Assembly (NCBI GenBank): GCA_949825065.1
Contig: OX463838.1
Location: 8,534,251-8,598,250, forward strand
Source of the DNA: Odontocerum albicorne
Taxonomy: Eukaryota > Arthropoda > Insecta > Trichoptera > Odontoceridae
Length of the DNA: 64,000 bases
Direction: 5' to 3'
Both the position numbers and the translations under genes were made by a program. The notes beneath the pieces were generated by a model. It had not been told where the DNA came from and made no database searches. It saw nothing but the letters and a program-made list of their open reading frames with translations. Numbering within the stretch: position 1 is the first letter of the stretch; each line of letters starts with the position of its first letter. Below are positions 63,489-64,000 of the stretch, one piece after another.

Positions 63489-64000
63489 GAATGTACATAA
63501 CAATAACTCTCCCGAAGATAAACATAAACAGATTTGTGTATTGTAACTTAGTTCCAATAGACTGGCTCTCCAACAGTGGCCACTGCCCTGGCAAGCTAAG
63601 CCCTCTACCGCGAGGCGGCGAGCACTGACCACCAAATAATTACAGTCTTATCTCTGTCTGGGCAGTGGGTGGCTGGCTCCACGGTACACTCCACAGTCTG
63701 TACCTCACACCCTTATATCTGCACAGCCTCTTCACCGCTTCGTGGGAGTGCTTTGAGCCGAGAGAACTTACGTGAGAAGGTTTACTGTGTTTATGCCAAC
63801 AGTGGCTTAGTTCTAGGAACTTGCACATCTTTTCATTATAACGTGCTTAAGTGTTATAATTTTATTTTTGTTTAGAAATTATCGCTTTACAGAGCTCTAA
63901 AATATGTGAAATATTTTTTATCCATTGGGATATATACGTGTATTCTCATTGGGAATGAACTCGAAACCTTTAAAATCGCCTCCTTTTAACCTTTATCGCT
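63489..64000. other. No recognisable feature
   Basis: 63540-63790 is less AT-rich, with overlapping short frames on both strands and no motif. The rest is AT-rich. Confidence 0.35.

Overview
The window looks like non-coding chromosome from an arthropod, most likely an insect. It is AT-rich, has no dense gene set or operons, and is packed with animal transposon relics: DD34D mariner, CR1/L2- and RTE-type LINEs, tRNA-derived SINEs, hAT and piggyBac MITEs and Penelope-like foldbacks. I cannot name the species. No complete conserved host gene is recognisable. Two weak candidates for host coding sequence are a possible 3' terminal exon at 4388-4483 and a 91-codon secreted/membrane ORF at 18538-18813.

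Layout. 1-11.5 kb: palindromes, LINE 3' ends, SINEs, a broken reverse transcriptase whose YADD-coding segment has become a nine-copy 56-bp array, and a LINE fragment whose C-terminal coding has become a four-copy 124-bp array. 12.5-20.5 kb: mostly RTE-like C-terminal relics, LINE-A 3' ends, a 68-bp array and a foldback with a hammerhead-like core. 20.8-29.3 kb: a SINE, a deleted mariner, a 22-unit 42-bp minisatellite, a hAT MITE, a Penelope-like element, LINE-A coding and a second deleted mariner. 30-39 kb: LINE and SINE relics, a Penelope-like element inside an RTE copy, a piggyBac MITE with TTAA ends, a mariner fragment, a long-stem foldback, and a Penelope-like element carrying a nested MITE. 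39-43 kb: several CG-rich islets. 40-53 kb: RTE-like LINE 3' halves on the minus strand, SINEs, the best hammerhead-like core, and a LINE/SINE pair bracketed by an inverted repeat. 53-64 kb: a 92/93-bp array, SINEs, a mariner with intact TIRs, a 43-bp array, a LINE C-terminus with a zinc-finger-like end, and a near-perfect 46-bp-arm hairpin.

Three patterns join these parts. (1) The 8-mer TACTCGTA/TACGAGTA occurs at 26 places, roughly ten times my hand estimate. Where sibling repeat copies can be compared, it is a 6-nt insertion turning TA into TA-CTCG-TA, the footprint expected when a Tc1/Minos-like transposon with CGAG ends excises. (2) A family of short elements with 10-14 bp target duplications carries a hammerhead-ribozyme-like core; a second foldback carries an independent core of the same shape. 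(3) The SINE-A family and the LINE-A family share the same 3' tail, as expected if the LINE mobilises the SINE. At least three minisatellites grew directly out of LINE coding sequence.
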